Source: CAZJGG01 sp964545475
GTDB lineage: Bacteria; Bacillota; Clostridia; Lachnospirales; JAISER01
Direction of reading: 5' to 3'
Assembly: GCA_964545475.1 (NCBI GenBank)
Contig: CAZJGG010000064.1
Coordinates: forward strand, 1 to 15,995
DNA length: 15,995 bases
The notes beneath the pieces were generated by a model, which saw only the letters and a program-made list of their open reading frames with translations, was not told the DNA's origin and made no database searches. Of this stretch, positions 1-6,957 are shown piece after piece (the first letter of the stretch is position 1; every line of letters starts with the position of its first letter). The position numbers and the translations under genes were made by a program.

Positions 1-717
1 ACATTAATTGCAATTTTAACCATGTTTTTTGTTGGAGGCAGCGCAACTGGTTTTAGCTCAATCTTTTCAGCACTGCTACTTGCTTTGGTAATAGTTTTTG
101 GAATATTTATGACATTTGTAATTTCTAAATTTTTGTCTACAACTATATTAAAGGGAGTTCCATCGTCATTTACGCTGGAGCTTCCGCCGTATAGGCGGCC
201 GCAAATCGGCAAAGTAATTCTTCGTTCCATTTTTGACAGAACACTTTTTGTTTTAGGCAGAGCGGTTTCTGTTGCCGCCCCGGCAGGGCTTATAATTTGG
301 ATAATGGCAAATATCACTATTGGAGATCTCACGCTTTTGTCCCATTTTTCAAATTTTTTAGACCCGTTTGCAAAGATTTTTGGGCTTGATGGTGTTATTT
401 TATTGGCTTTTATATTGGGGTTTCCTGCTAATGAAATTGTTATGCCCATAGTTATTATGGCTTATATGGCTAAAGGAAATATTTTAGAAATTGAAAATTT
501 AACAGTTTTAAAAAATTTACTTGTTGAAAACGGATGGACATGGACCACGGCTGTAAGCGTTATGCTGTTTTCGTTACTACACTGGCCCTGCTCCACAACA
601 TGTCTTACAATAAGAAAAGAAACCCAAAGCTTAAAATGGACTGCAGTATCTTTTATCGTTCCCACAATTACAGCATTTCTTATATGTTTTATTTTTAATA
701 CTATAGCAATTTTCTAA
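1..717 (+). CDS. feoB: Ferrous iron transport protein B, C-terminal part (partial at left edge)
   Basis: The open frame runs in from base 1 without a start, so the ATG at 22 is internal and the N-terminal GTPase domain lies outside the window. The visible 238 residues are the C-terminal half of the FeoB membrane domain, which carries Fe(II) across the cytoplasmic membrane. Signature stretches are GFPANEIVMPI, followed by the LLHWPCSTTCLTIRKET segment and SLKWT, all characteristic of the FeoB C-terminus. Several hydrophobic membrane spans are evident, the last ending at the C-terminus. FeoB is typical of cells living with soluble ferrous iron, that is, anaerobes. A palindromic repeat rather than an obvious terminator follows the stop. 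Identification is firm; regulation cannot be judged because the promoter is off the window. Confidence 0.95.
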   Translation, partial: TLIAILTMFFVGGSATGFSSIFSALLLALVIVFGIFMTFVISKFLSTTILKGVPSSFTLELPPYRRPQIGKVILRSIFDRTLFVLGRAVSVAAPAGLIIWIMANITIGDLTLLSHFSNFLDPFAKIFGLDGVILLAFILGFPANEIVMPIVIMAYMAKGNILEIENLTVLKNLLVENGWTWTTAVSVMLFSLLHWPCSTTCLTIRKETQSLKWTAVSFIVPTITAFLICFIFNTIAIF

Positions 718-722
718 TTCGT

Positions 723-761
723 AGTTCGACGAAAATTATAAAACATAATTTTCGTCGAACT
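723..761. repeat. Perfect 17-bp inverted repeat, copy 1 of the GAGTTCGACG family
   Basis: AGTTCGACGAAAATTAT (723-739) and its exact complement (745-761) surround the loop AAAAC. The right arm continues into CACGTTAT. A related element lies at 6654-6724 after the LysE gene, with arms TAACATGAGTTCGA and TCAAACTCACGTTA. The stem is not followed by a T-run on either strand, so a dispersed palindromic repeat is a better reading than an intrinsic terminator for feoB. Confidence 0.75.
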
Positions 762-832
762 CACGTTATATCACAAAATCATCATTTAATAAATATTTAC
801 AACTTATTCATATTTTGTTCAAAAATTACGTC

Positions 833-838
833 TATAAT
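833..838 (+). promoter_or_regulatory. Possible -10 box of the htrA promoter
   Basis: A consensus TATAAT lies 124 bp upstream of the htrA start, just before the leader hairpin. No convincing -35 hexamer sits 16-18 bp upstream, so this is a weak call. Confidence 0.35.
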
Positions 839-859
839 AAAAACAAATAAAATAATTAA

Positions 860-931
860 AAGTAAACACTGATTAATTCAAGTCAACTTTTAGCAAGTAA
901 AATTCGTGCAGGAATTATTCAGTGTTTACTT
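860..931. repeat. 72-bp terminal-inverted-repeat element in the htrA leader
   Basis: The 20-base ends AAGTAAACACTGATTAATTC (860-879) and GAATTATTCAGTGTTTACTT (912-931) are inverted repeats with one mismatch. TAAA occurs at 857-860 and again at 931-934, which may be a short target duplication but overlaps the arm. The element lies between the candidate -10 box and the ribosome binding site, so an htrA transcript would carry it as a long hairpin. It could be a MITE-like insertion or a regulatory leader. Confidence 0.65.
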
Positions 932-961
932 AAATAGAATTATTTAAAGGAGGTTTTTATT

Positions 962-2458
962 ATGGATGAATTTAAAAAATATAACCATGAAGAAAATGAC
1001 GAGATTTCTCGTATATATGATGAGATTGAAAAGGAATTTGGAAGTGCAAGCAGTAACGAGCAAAGCGCTCCTGAAGTTCAGGAAAATGTTACATTACAAG
1101 AAAGCGAACCGAAAATTGAACCTGTTTTTGATACTTTTACAGGAATAATTAATACCGTACCTTCACATAATCCCACAGCAGAAACCCCTGTTTTTTACAG
1201 CGAAACAATTAAAAAAGATGACATAATAAAAAATGAAAAAAGAAAGTTTAGAAAAATAATTGCGGCGGTTGTTGTTGGTTGCCTTATTACAGGCTCTGTA
1301 GGGGGCTACTTAATAGCTTCAAGTTATAAACAAAAAGATTTATCAGTTAAAATTGATAACTCTCAATTAAACACACCGGCTACCGCCGAAAATACGGAAG
1401 TAGTAACTAATGACATAACTGTACCAGAAGAATCTACATCAACAACATACTTTAAATCAAGTAATAATAAAATTGACGCAATGCAAATGTCTAATTTGTT
1501 CGTAGATGTGGTTAAAAAGGTTGAGCCATCGGTTGTTGCAATAACAACCCTTGAGTCTGCTTCTGCCAACTTTTTCGGTATGCCATCTGAAAGCACAGCA
1601 TCAGGTACAGGAGTAATTTTCAGCGAAGATGACGATAAAGTGTTTATAATAACTAATGCACATGTAATCAATAGTGCCAGCGCCGTAAAAGTATCAATAA
1701 TGGAAAGCGACGGAATTAGCGCAAAATTTGTAGGCTCAGACCCTGAGAACGATTTAGCCGTAATCTCTGTTTTAAAATCAAACATTAAAGAAGCTGGTAT
1801 TGAAAATATAGTCATTGCAGAGTTTGGCGATTCCGACAAATTACAAATTGGTGAATTTGTTTTAGCTATTGGAAACGCTTTTGGGCAGGGTAATTCCACA
1901 ACATTTGGAATCATTAGCACAAAAGAGAAAGAAATAAAAGTTGGCGAATCAAATGCGCCTCTTAAAGTAATTCAAACCCAAGCAACAATTAATTTTGGTA
2001 ACTCGGGTGGTCCTCTTATTAATTTAAACGGTGAAGTTATCGGCATAAACACAGCAAAATATTCGCCAATGAACGGAGCCGAAGGAATGGGTTATTCAAT
2101 CGGTTCAAACAGAGTTATTCCTGTTGTTGATAAAATTATGGGGCGCACAAACAAGCCGTTTTTAGGCATAACAGGCGCAACAATTACCAAGGAAATATCC
2201 GAAATGTATGGTTTTCCAGAAGCTGGAGTTTATGTAAACAGCGTTTTTGAAAATTCCAGCGCATCTAACGCCGGAATCAAAAACACAGATATTATTACAA
2301 CTATAAACGGAGAAACAATGTTTACAATGGAACAGTTATCCGATTATATAAAACAATGTAAAGTTGGGGATACTATTAAAATGGGGATCATTAGAGAAGG
2401 CAAAATCCCAATGACTTTAAACGTAACCCTTGAGAAATATCAAGATTTAGAATTTTAA
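962..2458 (+). CDS. htrA: HtrA/DegP-family membrane-anchored serine protease with PDZ domain
   Basis: A 498-aa envelope quality-control protease that degrades misfolded exported proteins. Residues 1-97 are charged and presumably cytoplasmic. Residues 98-120 form one membrane span. A low-complexity linker follows to about 175, then a trypsin-like domain at about 180-390 and one PDZ domain at about 398-490. The triad is visible: His234 in TNAHVI, Asp264 in DPENDLAVI and Ser348 in GNSGGPL. The segment before the serine is IQTQATINFGNSGG, where HtrA proteins normally have Asp and Pro (QTDAAINPGNSGG), a mild oddity. The start is set by AAAGGAGG at 948-955. It appears monocistronic, with a strong terminator downstream and a hairpin in the leader. 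The family call is firm; the exact paralogue (HtrA, HtrB or HtrC type) is not resolved. Confidence 0.95.
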   Translation: MDEFKKYNHEENDEISRIYDEIEKEFGSASSNEQSAPEVQENVTLQESEPKIEPVFDTFTGIINTVPSHNPTAETPVFYSETIKKDDIIKNEKRKFRKIIAAVVVGCLITGSVGGYLIASSYKQKDLSVKIDNSQLNTPATAENTEVVTNDITVPEESTSTTYFKSSNNKIDAMQMSNLFVDVVKKVEPSVVAITTLESASANFFGMPSESTASGTGVIFSEDDDKVFIITNAHVINSASAVKVSIMESDGISAKFVGSDPENDLAVISVLKSNIKEAGIENIVIAEFGDSDKLQIGEFVLAIGNAFGQGNSTTFGIISTKEKEIKVGESNAPLKVIQTQATINFGNSGGPLINLNGEVIGINTAKYSPMNGAEGMGYSIGSNRVIPVVDKIMGRTNKPFLGITGATITKEISEMYGFPEAGVYVNSVFENSSASNAGIKNTDIITTINGETMFTMEQLSDYIKQCKVGDTIKMGIIREGKIPMTLNVTLEKYQDLEF

Positions 2459-2494
2459 TAATGAGCTAACTTCGAGAAATCCTCCTCTCTTTAT

Positions 2495-2529
2495 GCGGAA
2501 TGCGAAATTTTATTAGCATTCCGCTTTTT
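2495..2529 (+). terminator. Intrinsic terminator after htrA
   Basis: A perfect 9-bp stem, GCGGAATGC (2495-2503) pairing with GCATTCCGC (2516-2524), has a 12-base loop and is followed directly by TTTTT. It lies 37 bp after the htrA stop. Confidence 0.9.
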
Positions 2530-2537
2530 ATTTCGTA

Positions 2538-2565
2538 TTGTAATTTCAAATTATTATGCTATAAT
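2538..2565 (+). promoter_or_regulatory. Extended -10 promoter of the GNAT/acyltransferase operon
   Basis: TGCTATAAT (2557-2565) is an extended -10 with a consensus hexamer. TTGTAA (2538-2543) sits 16 bp upstream as a weak -35. The position, between the htrA terminator and the first GNAT gene, fits transcription of the three-gene operon. Confidence 0.7.
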
Positions 2566-2612
2566 TGTTTTATGGTTTGTATAAATTCTATTTCCGAACT
2601 GGAGGAAAACGT

Positions 2613-3128
2613 ATGGATTTTATTGTAAGACCTATTGATTTAGAAAAGGATATAGCTGAAGTTCACCAAATCCGTTTGCAGCCGGATGTTATGAAATATA
2701 TATTATCTGTTCCGTCGGAGCAAATTGAAACCATTTCAGAAAAAATTTATAGTGCTGTTAAAACGTCACATACGCTTGTTGCCGAAGCAACACATAATGA
2801 CGGTAGAAAAGAATTAATAGGATTTGTATTTTTGTATCTGGATGAAAATAAAAGAAGGCGTCATTGCGGTTCTATAGGCATATTTGTAAGCAATGATTAT
2901 TTCAGCAAAGGCGTAGGCTCAAAATTAATGGAAACCATCTTGAACTATGCAGATAACTATCTAATGCTTGTAAGAGTCGAATTATGCGTGGTTTCTACAA
3001 ATTTTCACGCAATTGCTCTTTATGAAAAATATGGGTTTGTAAAAGAAGGGCTGCTACATAAAGCAAGCATAACAAACGGAAGTTATGTGGATGAGTTTTT
3101 CATGTCAAGAATAAACGACAATTTCTAA
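2613..3128 (+). CDS. GNAT-family N-acetyltransferase (first of a tandem pair)
   Basis: A 171-aa GCN5-related acetyltransferase. The start is ATG 2613 with GGAGG at 2601-2605; the upstream TTG at 2565 would overlap the promoter. The acetyl-CoA site, motif A, is in the middle: a beta strand GSIGIFVSND followed by the loop FSKGVGSKLME, the family's (Q/R)xxGxG pattern with K in the usual Q/R position. The C-terminal part (NFHAIALYEKYGFVKEG, then YVDEFFMS) is the typical GNAT ending, as in RimJ/RimL-like and PhnO-like enzymes. The acceptor cannot be told from sequence. The next gene is a recognisable paralogue 15 bp downstream and the third is an acyltransferase-3 protein, so a shared role in modifying a cell component is possible. 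Confidence 0.9.
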   Translation: MDFIVRPIDLEKDIAEVHQIRLQPDVMKYILSVPSEQIETISEKIYSAVKTSHTLVAEATHNDGRKELIGFVFLYLDENKRRRHCGSIGIFVSNDYFSKGVGSKLMETILNYADNYLMLVRVELCVVSTNFHAIALYEKYGFVKEGLLHKASITNGSYVDEFFMSRINDNF

Positions 3129-3143
3129 AAAGAGGTGTATATT

Positions 3144-3644
3144 GTGGATTATATTATTAGACCTGCAAGTAATAATGATGCTGATGCAGTTTACAATTTA
3201 TTACATTCAGAAGGTATGCAATATTATTTAAGCGTTATGCCGGATGAAAGCAGAGATTTGTTCAAAGAGAAATTCTATAATGTTAATTCAAATATACTTA
3301 AATTTGTCGCAGAGGAAGTTTCAAGCGGCAAAAATATTATAGGTTATGCCGAACTTACAGTAGGAGAATTACGTCTTAGAAACAGGGCTTACTTGTTTAT
3401 GATAGTAAACCCGGATAATCAAAGGAGCGGAGTTGGCTCTAAGCTTTATGATGTAATTATTGACGTTGCTGATAATTGGCTTAAGCTTGTAAGAATAGAA
3501 TTTAGCGTTTATACCGATAATTTTAATGCTATAGAATTTTTTGAAAGAAGAGGCTTTGAAAAAGAAGCATTAAAGCAAAAATCCGTTATAAGAAACGGGC
3601 AATACATTGATGAATTTATTATGGCAAAAGTGGAGCTTGACTAA
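3144..3644 (+). CDS. GNAT-family N-acetyltransferase (second of the tandem pair)
   Basis: A 166-aa acetyltransferase. GTG 3144 is chosen as the start because AGAGGTG (3131-3137) is well spaced and the protein then begins VDYIIRP, matching MDFIVRP in the first copy. The GTG at 3135 overlaps that binding site. Motif A is NPDNQRSGVGSKLYD, a good RxxGxG acetyl-CoA loop. The C-terminus (NFNAIEFFERRGFEKEA, then QYIDEFIMAKVE) mirrors the upstream paralogue, so the pair arose by duplication. Its stop overlaps the next start (TAATG), indicating translational coupling with the acyltransferase-3 gene. The substrate is unknown. Confidence 0.9.
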   Translation: MDYIIRPASNNDADAVYNLLHSEGMQYYLSVMPDESRDLFKEKFYNVNSNILKFVAEEVSSGKNIIGYAELTVGELRLRNRAYLFMIVNPDNQRSGVGSKLYDVIIDVADNWLKLVRIEFSVYTDNFNAIEFFERRGFEKEALKQKSVIRNGQYIDEFIMAKVELD

Positions 3645-4756
3645 TGGCAAAAAATAAGTTGTATTTTATTGAAATATTGCGGGCATTTTCAATGCTTTCC
3701 GTTGTTTTTCTGCATTCCGCCGCAACGGCTTTGAGAACAGGCATCGGCTCTTTATCCTGGCAGGCAGTAAATTTAATAACTTCACTGCTAACAATAAGCG
3801 TTCCGGTGTTTTTTATGATATCCGGCTGTCTACTTCTTTCCAGCGACAAAACAAAAGATTTTGACTATACTTATAAGGTAAGACTGCCTAAGCTTCTTAT
3901 TCCGCTTTTAGCATGGTCTGTCGTATCCCTTATTAAAGATTTTTTAATAAATAGTCCAAGCCCGGAAAATTTACTGCTGCTATTTCAAAAAATACTGCTT
4001 ATACCAAAAGGAAGCGTGGCAATACACTTTTGGTTTATGTACACTTTAATACCGTTATATTTAATTTCACCATTTTTAAAATATTTGATAGATGCTTTGC
4101 CGGAAAAAGCATTTAATATATTGCTTATTATCTGGTTATCCACCCTTACTGTTTTTACAGTAAGAGGGCTTTTGCCTGATAGTATTGCTCAATACTTAAA
4201 TATATCTTTCTTAAACAGCATAAATTTTTTAGGAGGATATTTAGGTTATTTCTTATTTGGATACTTTTTATTTATTAAAAAAATTAACATAAGCGATAAA
4301 CTGCTTATTGTTACATCTTTTGTTTTTGTTGCTCTCATTGCTATAGCAACTTATTTGAAAAGCGCAGCAATGGAAACTTATGTCGAACAGTTTAAATCTT
4401 ATGTTTCGCTTTATGTTATTATACTTTCTTCCGCTGTTTTTGTTTTAACAAAAAAAATGCCGGAAAATATAAAGTTCGGAAAAAGCCTTTCCTTTATTTC
4501 TTCCCTTTCTTTTGGCATTTATTTAATGCATAACGTTGTTATATCAGTTCTAAACAGCAAAGGCTTTTTAGGAACTGATATTTTAACGGTTTTAACTCGA
4601 TTTGCAATAACAATTCTATTATGCATTATAGCACTGATTTTTGTAACTAGTATTAAACCTATTTGTTACCTGTTTACAGGGATTAGCTACAAAAGCGCTT
4701 GCGAAAGTTGCAATTTGTTTTTTTTGTTAAAGTCATTAAAGAAGAACGTAAATTAA
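3644..4756 (+). CDS. Acyltransferase family 3 (OatA/WecH-like) integral membrane protein
   Basis: A 370-aa polytopic membrane protein with about ten hydrophobic segments. These proteins move acetyl or other acyl groups onto extracytoplasmic sugars such as peptidoglycan, teichoic acid or exopolysaccharide. The N-terminal signature is present: Arg13 in IEILRAFSML and His24 in VVFLHSA, the latter being the family's conserved first-helix histidine. HFWFMYTLIPLYLISPFL near residues 125-145 is another family hallmark. There is no C-terminal SGNH domain, so it resembles the short, membrane-only form. The start overlaps the stop of the preceding GNAT gene by one base, and a terminator follows 80 bp downstream. 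The acceptor is not predictable. Confidence 0.9.
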   Translation: MAKNKLYFIEILRAFSMLSVVFLHSAATALRTGIGSLSWQAVNLITSLLTISVPVFFMISGCLLLSSDKTKDFDYTYKVRLPKLLIPLLAWSVVSLIKDFLINSPSPENLLLLFQKILLIPKGSVAIHFWFMYTLIPLYLISPFLKYLIDALPEKAFNILLIIWLSTLTVFTVRGLLPDSIAQYLNISFLNSINFLGGYLGYFLFGYFLFIKKINISDKLLIVTSFVFVALIAIATYLKSAAMETYVEQFKSYVSLYVIILSSAVFVLTKKMPENIKFGKSLSFISSLSFGIYLMHNVVISVLNSKGFLGTDILTVLTRFAITILLCIIALIFVTSIKPICYLFTGISYKSACESCNLFFLLKSLKKNVN

Positions 4757-4836
4757 TATCGTAAATTAATATATAAATGATTTTAAGCATACTATTTTTA
4801 ACAAATATTTAACTGATGTTATACTCTTGTAAGATG

Positions 4837-4873
4837 AATAGCTATCTATGTGTTAACATGGATAGCTATTTTT
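4837..4873 (+). terminator. Intrinsic terminator of the GNAT/acyltransferase operon
   Basis: AATAGCTATC (4837-4846) pairs perfectly with GATAGCTATT (4861-4870). The loop contains a further ATGT/ACAT pairing, and the downstream arm runs into TTTTT. No T-run exists on the opposite strand, so it serves the + strand operon. Confidence 0.85.
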
Positions 4874-4903
4874 GGTCTTTATTAAATGTGATAGTATAGT
4901 TAT

Positions 4904-4921
4904 ATTGAATACAGGTTCTTA
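4904..4921. repeat. Solitary arm of the 60-bp mini-element found at 11939-11998
   Basis: ATTGAATACAGGTTCTTA is identical to 11983-12000, the right arm of the mini-element. No matching left arm is found nearby, so this is a truncated copy. It lies 2 bp downstream of the merR stop codon. Confidence 0.7.
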
Positions 4922-4923
4922 TG

Positions 4924-5904
4924 TCAACTTTTCTTATGCTTAATAGGAATCATTAAATCAAGCTGGATTAGTTTCCCTGCTTTTTCTTCGCTTGAGAAAT
5001 AAGTATATGGATTTAAATGCTCTTCCAGACACCCACCCATTCCATCAGGCTCTCTTTCATCATATTCATATTCTGGGCTGTTTCTTACCCATTTGTTAAG
5101 AAAGTCCCATTCGTGGAAGTCCCCCATTTTTATACAATGGACAGCGTACAAACCGCCGCAGAATTGCTTTTTTAAAAGCGGCTCAGGCACTTCTATGTCA
5201 TCAGGAATCGTAATCCAATATTCGTACCCATAAGCTTCATTGTTGCCCGACGGTGTCGGATTGTTAAAACCAAACATTCTAAAATCGGGTTTAACTTTTA
5301 AAAGGTTAGTTTTTTGAACAAAATCACAAATAGGTTTTACAGCCATTTCCTCTGGATTTTCCCCGAAATAGTGGCTTGATGCAACAACAATTTGGGGCAT
5401 GAAAAGAATCCTTACATCACTTAAACTTGTCAACGCTTCATTTGCTTTATTAAGCTCTTCCATTGACCGTTCCTCCTTAAAGTTAATCTTAGAAAGGCTA
5501 AGAGCTTCAATAACCTTAAGTATGCGAGCATCTTCTAATAAATCAAGCTTTATATTCTCCTGAATGTTTTGATTAAGGCGTGATATAAAAATCCGCAAAA
5601 CATCACGTATTGTGCTAAGGGCAGTTATTTCGCCATCAAGTTCCGTTATACTATTTTGGAAAACTTCTATTATACGCATTTGCTCTTCATCTTTAAAAAT
5701 CAGAGCAATTTGTTTTAATGGAATGCGAAGTTTTCTTAAAACAATAATCTGCTGCAGCCGCTTAACAGCCTTTTCATCATAAATACGGTATGCATAATCA
5801 TCTTTTCGACAGCTTGATAAAATCCCGATTTCTTCATAATATCGAAGCATCCTTGTTGAAACATTAAAATACTTTGATATTTCGCTAATTGTCATAAAGT
5901 TCAT
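4924..5904 (-). CDS. MerR-family transcriptional regulator with GyrI-like effector-binding domain
   Basis: A 326-aa regulator. The start is the ATG at 5904 with AGGAGA 8 bases upstream; longer frames to 5976 lack such a site and would begin upstream of the promoter. Residues 4-29 (MTISEISKYFNVSTRMLRYYEEIGIL) are the MerR winged-helix DNA-binding motif, continuing with YRIYDEKAV and the second wing helix. A dimerisation helix spans about 75-115. Residues 165-322 resemble the GyrI/AraC-E/BmrR ligand-binding fold, with FGFNNPTP, YGYEYWITIPDDIEVP and FCGGLYAVHCIKMGDF. Such proteins usually sense hydrophobic or cationic compounds and twist 19-bp-spaced promoters into activity. Its own promoter has that spacer, so it is probably autoregulated. 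The divergent LysE exporter may be a target, but its promoter shows no clear MerR-type spacing. Confidence 0.92.
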   Translation of the reverse strand: MNFMTISEISKYFNVSTRMLRYYEEIGILSSCRKDDYAYRIYDEKAVKRLQQIIVLRKLRIPLKQIALIFKDEEQMRIIEVFQNSITELDGEITALSTIRDVLRIFISRLNQNIQENIKLDLLEDARILKVIEALSLSKINFKEERSMEELNKANEALTSLSDVRILFMPQIVVASSHYFGENPEEMAVKPICDFVQKTNLLKVKPDFRMFGFNNPTPSGNNEAYGYEYWITIPDDIEVPEPLLKKQFCGGLYAVHCIKMGDFHEWDFLNKWVRNSPEYEYDEREPDGMGGCLEEHLNPYTYFSSEEKAGKLIQLDLMIPIKHKKS

Positions 5905-5926
5905 AGGCTCATCTCCTTTCATTATT

Positions 5927-5957
5927 ATCTTAAAGGGTGACACAACGTTAAAGTCAA
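5927..5957 (-). promoter_or_regulatory. MerR-type promoter with 19-bp spacer upstream of merR
   Basis: On the - strand, TTGACT (5952-5957) is followed by exactly 19 bases and TAAGAT (5927-5932). The spacer holds an imperfect dyad centred on CACAACG (GTGAC ... GTTAAAGT on the + strand). A 19-bp spacer is the hallmark of promoters activated by MerR-family proteins, so autoregulation is inferred. Confidence 0.6.
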
Positions 5958-6074
5958 GTGTTTTGCAAGTTGACAAACAATTGTAATTATGGTAAACAGT
6001 GTATATAGCTGTTAAAACTGTTTGTATTCAAAATGTTGAGACGGTATTTGTATAACTAATTACGGAGGCGTTTT

Positions 6075-6656
6075 ATGTTTAATTTTTCTACATATTTAAT
6101 TTACGTTGTAGTAACGGCGTTTACTCCAGGACCAAATAATATTATGTCCATGAGTAGCGCCATTAAGTTTGGCTTTAAAAAGAGCTTGTCCTTTATTTTA
6201 GGTATTTTTGCAGGTTTTGTAATTTTAATGCCATTATGTACTCTTTTTAGTGCAACTCTTTTTATGTATATACCTAAAGTCAAAACAGTAATGACATTTA
6301 TTGGTGCGGCATACATGTTGTACCTTGCTTTTAAAATATGGAAAAACTCATCCGAAATTGAAGCTAAAGATGCTAAAGGGTCGAGCTTTCTTTCCGGAAT
6401 GCTGCTCCAGTTTGTTAACCCAAAAATATACATATACGCTATTACTTCAATGTCTACTTATATTTTACCGGTTTTTATCTCTCCGTTAGTTTTGTTTGGG
6501 TTTGCCATGCTCCTTGCTTTTGTTGGGCTAGCAGGCTGCATTTTATGGGCTCTTTTCGGTGCTGCTTTTTGCAAAGTGCTTACTAAATACAACAAAATTG
6601 TTAATGCTGTTTTGGCTTTATTGCTTGTTTATTGTGCCATTTCTCTATTTATTTAA
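6075..6656 (+). CDS. LysE/RhtB-family amino-acid or small-molecule exporter
   Basis: A 193-aa membrane protein, the usual length for the family, with five to six hydrophobic spans. It is preceded by GGAGG at 6064-6068. The N-terminal signature FTPGPNNIMSMSSAIKFG (PGPN at residues 18-21) is the classic LysE/RhtB motif, followed by GFKKSLSFILGIFAGF. A second conserved stretch, QFVNPKIYIYAITSM, lies near residue 115. LysE proteins export amino acids or related compounds by proton exchange; the substrate here is not predictable. It diverges from merR across a 170-bp gap. A palindromic repeat begins on the stop codon itself. Confidence 0.92.
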   Translation: MFNFSTYLIYVVVTAFTPGPNNIMSMSSAIKFGFKKSLSFILGIFAGFVILMPLCTLFSATLFMYIPKVKTVMTFIGAAYMLYLAFKIWKNSSEIEAKDAKGSSFLSGMLLQFVNPKIYIYAITSMSTYILPVFISPLVLFGFAMLLAFVGLAGCILWALFGAAFCKVLTKYNKIVNAVLALLLVYCAISLFI

Positions 6657-6724
6657 CATGAGTTCGACGAGGCCGAAAAGCTGCTTTTTCCGCAAATTGT
6701 AGGAATATAATCAAACTCACGTTA
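6654..6724. repeat. GAGTTCGACG-family palindromic element, copy 2
   Basis: TAACATGAGTTCGA (6654-6667) and TCAAACTCACGTTA (6711-6724) are inverted repeats matching at 12 of 14 positions. They share the consensus TAACGTGAGTTCGACG with the palindrome at 723-770. The left arm includes the LysE stop codon, so the element ends exactly at the gene. The interior differs from copy 1. Confidence 0.55.
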
Positions 6725-6762
6725 TTTAATGGCATTTTAAACAGTACACCGATGTGTTGAAA

Positions 6763-6846
6763 TAGACATCTTCCTAAACTCCATGAATTGTAGTGGCTTC
6801 AGCTATCATTAAAGCCTTGTCTTCATATTTTTTAGGAAAAGCCATA
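6763..6846. repeat. Degenerate relic of the GACCTCTTCC element family
   Basis: Bases 6763-6785 match the left end of the intact element at 11734-11756 at 21 of 23 positions (TAGACATCTTCCTAAACTCC here). TTTAGGAAAAGCCATA (6831-6846) matches the right end at roughly 12 of 16 positions. The interior shows no similarity I can see. The whole gap 6657-6957 holds repeats and no convincing gene. Confidence 0.4.
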
Positions 6847-6865
6847 GAAATAGTCCATCTATAAC

Positions 6866-6951
6866 TAGAGCAATTTAATTATTTTGGAAAAAACATTGAT
6901 TAATGCCTCAAGTGTTTTTCCGGAATTTGAGGTAATTTTTAAATTGCTCTA
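6866..6951. repeat. 86-bp MITE-like element with 13-bp perfect terminal inverted repeats
   Basis: TAGAGCAATTTAA (6866-6878) and TTAAATTGCTCTA (6939-6951) are perfect inverted repeats. The interior carries a further imperfect hairpin (GGAAAAAACA with TGTTTTTCC). The ends begin and finish in TA, as expected if a TA dinucleotide was duplicated on insertion. It abuts the 3' end of the - strand glyA-like gene and could act there as a 3' hairpin. No transposase is encoded. Confidence 0.7.
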
Positions 6952-6957
6952 ATTATT

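Noticed and set aside
723..761. Intrinsic terminator for feoB
   Set aside because: The stem is perfect but neither strand shows a T-run after it, and a related palindrome recurs at 6654-6724, so it is treated as a dispersed repeat.
2565..2612. Upstream TTG start for the first GNAT
   Set aside because: It coincides with the last base of the TATAAT box and lacks a binding site; ATG 2613 has GGAGG at the right distance.
5970..5975. TTGACA as the -35 of a LysE promoter
   Set aside because: The hexamer 17 bp downstream is TAAACA, a poor -10, and no better spacing is available.
6774..6845. Short - strand frame of 23 codons (begins MAFPKKYEDKALMIAEATTI)
   Set aside because: It looks faintly protein-like, but it has no ribosome binding site and its end lies in the decayed MITE end, so chance is more likely than a gene fragment.
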